Part shown: positions 61,790-64,000 of the stretch, in pieces
How the letters are laid out: each line of letters starts with the position of its first letter
Position numbering within the stretch: the first letter of the stretch is position 1
Source: Pectinatus haikarae
GTDB taxonomy: Bacteria; Bacillota; Negativicutes; Selenomonadales; Selenomonadaceae
DNA: 64,000 nt
Assembly: GCF_030813505.1 (NCBI RefSeq)
Contig: NZ_JAUSUE010000001.1
Direction: 5' to 3' (one strand)
The notes under the pieces: model-generated
What the model was told of the DNA's origin: nothing
Database searches by the model: none
Seen by the model: only the letters and a program-made list of their open reading frames with translations
Program-made: the position numbers and the translations under genes

Positions 61790-62236
61790 ATGAAAGATTT
61801 ATTGATATACAAATGCGAGGTATGCGGCTATATACTGGAGGTAATCGATCTCGGTAAAAAACAGCTTATTGAGAGCGGAACCAGCTTTGCCAGGACCATA
61901 ACAGTAGCCGATGCCAAATTGATCTGCTGTGGCAAGCCCATGACTCTGGTGCAAGCAAATTCAGTCGACGCTTCCAATGAAAAACATGTTCCTATCATTG
62001 AATTCGGCAATGATACTGCTGTCGTTAAAGTTGGCAGCATTAGTCATCCTATGACACCGGAACATTTTATAAAATGGATTACAATTTTATACGGAGACAG
62101 AATACAGCGTGTCGAACTTGAGCCCGGAGATACTCCTGAAGCATCCTTTCATATTGGCAATGAAAGTAATGTTAAGGCCTATGCTTACTGTAATCTTCAT
62201 GGATTATGGATGTCCTCCGCCAGCAGGCAAAAATAA
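61790..62236 (+). CDS. dfx: Desulfoferrodoxin (superoxide reductase, two-domain)
   Basis: A 148-residue two-iron superoxide reductase. N-terminal desulforedoxin domain with Cys9, Cys12 and the adjacent Cys46-Cys47; C-terminal catalytic domain with EKH (Glu64, His66), His86 and His92 (HPMTPEHF), and Cys134-His137 (CNLHGLW). Reduces superoxide to peroxide in anaerobes. ATG 61790 after AAAGAGG; an in-frame ATG six codons earlier lies on the ribosome site. Single gene with terminator. Confidence 0.95.
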   Translation: MKDLLIYKCEVCGYILEVIDLGKKQLIESGTSFARTITVADAKLICCGKPMTLVQANSVDASNEKHVPIIEFGNDTAVVKVGSISHPMTPEHFIKWITILYGDRIQRVELEPGDTPEASFHIGNESNVKAYAYCNLHGLWMSSASRQK

Positions 62237-62276
62237 ACAGCCTCGTCATTGCAGACTTTGCCGTTTGAATAGAAAA

Positions 62277-62325
62277 ACTGTGCCGGAAAGTAATGTTTAT
62301 ATTTACTTTCCGGCACAGTCTTTTT
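62277..62325 (+). terminator. Terminator after desulfoferrodoxin
   Basis: A perfect 17-base stem (62277-62293 with 62303-62319), nine-base loop, followed by CTTTTT. It also faces the convergent oadB gene. Confidence 0.92.
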
Positions 62326-62365
62326 CATTATTTACTGTATATAATTTTTCTTTTCTCGCCATCTT

Positions 62366-63490
62366 TTAATGTCCAAGCAGTGCCAGCATGATCCCACCGG
62401 AAATTGCCGTACCAAAAACACCGGCTAGATTAGGACCCATGGCATGCATTATTAAAAAATTATTTTTATTTTCCTCCTGACCGACAATATGCGATACACG
62501 TGCTGCAATAGGAACGGAGGCTATACCTGCCGAACCAATCAACGGATTTATCTTCCCTCCGCTGAGCTTATTCATGATACGGGCGCAAATTACCCCGGAA
62601 GCGGTGCCAAAAACAAAAGCCAGCAAGCCCAGCAATATTATCAGCAGTGTTTGCTCCGTCAAAAAATTTTCAGCCTTCATTGTAGAACCTATAGCGACGG
62701 TCAGTATCAATGTTATAACATTGAGCAATGAATTTGACACTGTTTCCGCCATTCTGTCGAGAAGCAGGCACTCACGCAATAAATTTCCCAGCATAAGCAT
62801 GGTGATAAGCGGCGCGACCGGCGGCAAAAACAAGTTTACTATAACGATAATAATTATCGGAAAAACAACTTTCTCCAGGCGCGATACATAACGCGGCTGT
62901 TTCATAATTATCTGGCGTTCTTTTTTAGTAGTAAGAAATTTCATAACGGGCGGCTGAATAAGAGGCATCAATGCCATATAAGAATACGCTGCTACTGATA
63001 TTTGCGGCAGCAAATGCGGTGCCAATTGCATAGTAGTATAAATCGCCATAGGTCCGTCTGCTCCCCCTATGATACCAATGGAACAAGCTTCAGCCAATGA
63101 AAATCCCAACAGCTTAGCCCCCAGCAGTGCTATAAAAATCCCCAGATGAGCCGCTGCCCCTAAAATTACGAGAGAAGGATTGGCAATCATTGGGCCAAAA
63201 TCCGTCATGGCACCAACTCCTAAAAAAATCAGAGGAGGCAATATCAGCAATTCAACGCCTTGATATGCATAATGAAAAAGACCGCCTGCCTCTGCCAATC
63301 CCGAACCGGGTATATTTGTTACTATGCATGCCAGTCCTATCCCGACAAGTAGAAATGGTTCATATTTTTTACCGATTCCCAGATACAGCATTATCGCTCC
63401 GATAATTATCATTATAATGTTTCCTACAGAGATTGCCATAAGACCTGTCTGCATCAGCATTGCTTCCATAAGTTCACCAAAATCGATCAT
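62366..63490 (-). CDS. oadB: Na+-translocating carboxylic acid decarboxylase, beta subunit
   Basis: A 374-residue membrane subunit of the OadB/GcdB/MmdB family, which carries the Na+ path and decarboxylates biotin-bound CO2. Signature IGIIGGADGPMAIY, IPIAARVSHIVG, and HAMGPNLAGVFGTAISGG are present, with about nine to ten helices. Which substrate is used (oxaloacetate, methylmalonyl-CoA or glutaconyl-CoA) depends on the alpha subunit, which is outside the window. Preceded by a 50-residue OadG-like gene. Confidence 0.95.
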   Translation of the reverse strand: MIDFGELMEAMLMQTGLMAISVGNIIMIIIGAIMLYLGIGKKYEPFLLVGIGLACIVTNIPGSGLAEAGGLFHYAYQGVELLILPPLIFLGVGAMTDFGPMIANPSLVILGAAAHLGIFIALLGAKLLGFSLAEACSIGIIGGADGPMAIYTTMQLAPHLLPQISVAAYSYMALMPLIQPPVMKFLTTKKERQIIMKQPRYVSRLEKVVFPIIIIVIVNLFLPPVAPLITMLMLGNLLRECLLLDRMAETVSNSLLNVITLILTVAIGSTMKAENFLTEQTLLIILLGLLAFVFGTASGVICARIMNKLSGGKINPLIGSAGIASVPIAARVSHIVGQEENKNNFLIMHAMGPNLAGVFGTAISGGIMLALLGH

Positions 63491-63512
63491 GCAAAATCAC
63501 TCTCCCCGTTTT

Positions 63513-63665
63513 TCAATACTTGTCTTCTTCCTTTATCTCACCAAGCTTATTTATATATGGGAATAAATATAATATTGCACCAATTCCTGCGATAAACACA
63601 AAGCTTAAAATAAAGTCTATCAAACTTAATGACAGTGCACCTGTCAGATCATCAGAAATCATCAT
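63513..63665 (-). CDS. 50-residue OadG/MmdE-like small subunit
   Basis: A 50-residue protein: a single membrane helix (about 15-38) with a short charged tail (INKLGEIKEEDKY). AAGGAGGAG before the two in-frame ATG codons and 23 bases to oadB make it a true gene. Length is close to the epsilon subunit of Veillonella methylmalonyl-CoA decarboxylase and to a cut-down OadG. It lacks the Pro/Ala-rich tail and zinc-binding C terminus of OadG. Role as assembly factor is inferred. Confidence 0.75.
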   Translation of the reverse strand: MMISDDLTGALSLSLIDFILSFVFIAGIGAILYLFPYINKLGEIKEEDKY

Positions 63666-63677
63666 ACTAACTCCTCC

Positions 63678-64000
63678 TTATTTTATCCCGTCCAACCGCT
63701 GATTTGATAAAAAACGGGTCCGATGTTCCGCATTTTCATATAAATGCTTTTTACTCACGATACTTCTTTTGTGCAGCCCATGCCCTATTTCTCCCTGTTC
63801 ATCCCATGCGTCTATGCGCAGATCAATCTCATGGTCTTCAATATTGATTATACTTGCCTTGACCGTAACATGCATCCCCAGGCTGGTCGCTGCTGTATGA
63901 GTGAATTTCATGGTAAATCCTATACTGACAAATCCGTCTGGCAAATATTTATCTATTGTATTCATTGATGCTCTGATAGCCATATCAACGACTGCCGTTG
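63678..64000 (-). CDS. Thioesterase of FlK/hot-dog type, 3' part
   Basis: The frame is open to the window edge, so about 107 residues of the C-terminal part are seen. A hot-dog-fold acyl-CoA thioesterase: FVSIGFTMKFTHTAATSLGM, VTVKASIINIEDHEIDLRID and GEIGHGLHKRSIV are close in pattern to the fluoroacetyl-CoA thioesterase family. The substrate is not fluoroacetyl-CoA by necessity. It begins the operon that continues with the decarboxylase genes, 12 bases later. Confidence 0.8.
   Translation of the reverse strand, partial: TAVVDMAIRASMNTIDKYLPDGFVSIGFTMKFTHTAATSLGMHVTVKASIINIEDHEIDLRIDAWDEQGEIGHGLHKRSIVSKKHLYENAEHRTRFLSNQRLDGIK

Noticed and set aside
1..64000. Prophage, transposase or defence-island content
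   Set aside because: No integrase, transposase, terminase, capsid, Cas or restriction genes were recognised on either strand.

Overview
The window reads as chromosome of an AT-rich anaerobic Firmicute, most likely of the Negativicutes (Selenomonas/Veillonella relatives). The inference rests on Gram-positive-type gene orders (pyrG-rpoE delta, tig-clpP-clpX-lon-engB, ybaB-recR-bofA, argS next to a DUF1934 gene) found together with a Na+-translocating decarboxylase beta subunit, carboxynorspermidine-type polyamine genes, siroheme decarboxylase subunits and a superoxide reductase. No 16S rRNA or other decisive taxonomic marker is present, so genus is not assigned. No prophage, insertion sequence or CRISPR array is visible.

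Layout. 1-0.9 kb: end of a dihydroxyacetone kinase operon (dhaL fragment, dhaM). 1.1-11.5 kb: a complete uptake [NiFe]-hydrogenase locus with Tat-exported small subunit, large subunit, cytochrome b, a small Cys-rich HMA-like protein, then hypA, hypB, the maturation protease, hypF, hypC, hypD and hypE; a strong hairpin separates structural from maturation genes. 11.6-14.2 kb: small alarmone synthetase plus a two-component system. 14.3-16.6 kb: cupin, class I aldolase, Tat-type amidase. 16.8-18.2 kb: ybaB-recR-bofA. 18.3-25.9 kb (minus): secA, prfB (with a programmed +1 frameshift), a DUF2993-like protein, a DUF5693-like membrane protein, csaB. 26.3-29.0 kb (minus): a small DnaA-domain-I-like protein, an aminotransferase and the siroheme decarboxylase pair. 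29.1-35.6 kb (minus): the protein quality-control block tig, clpP, clpX, lon, engB. 35.8-36.0 kb: three tRNA-Gly. 36.1-39.8 kb: a CNNM/CorC-type membrane protein, then a divergent MocR regulator and LysE-type exporter. 39.9-45.1 kb (minus): argS, rpoE, pyrG and envelope or unknown genes. 45.3-45.7 kb: tRNA(CAT) and three tRNA-Asn. 45.8-48.4 kb: glnS and an HD hydrolase. 49.1-52.8 kb: fruR-fruK-fruA with clear promoter and operator repeats. 52.9-55.6 kb: a TetR regulator, a CI/LexA-like repressor with a co-directional small Cys/His protein and a divergent 48-codon ORF. 55.2-58.9 kb (minus): carboxynorspermidine synthase, nspC and two unknown proteins. 59.0-64.0 kb: two tandem DUF445 proteins, desulfoferrodoxin, decarboxylase beta subunit with a 50-residue OadG-like partner, and a thioesterase fragment.

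How it fits together. The hydrogenase (H2 oxidation into the quinone pool through cytochrome b) carries all its maturation factors in one place; the N-terminal nickel-binding CxxCGC element usually fused to HypB appears instead on the separate 80-residue protein, the most interesting observation here. Other points worth attention are a delta subunit of RNA polymerase without its acidic tail, a probable AUU start codon, spaced direct-repeat operators at fruR and mocR, and several small uncharacterised proteins.
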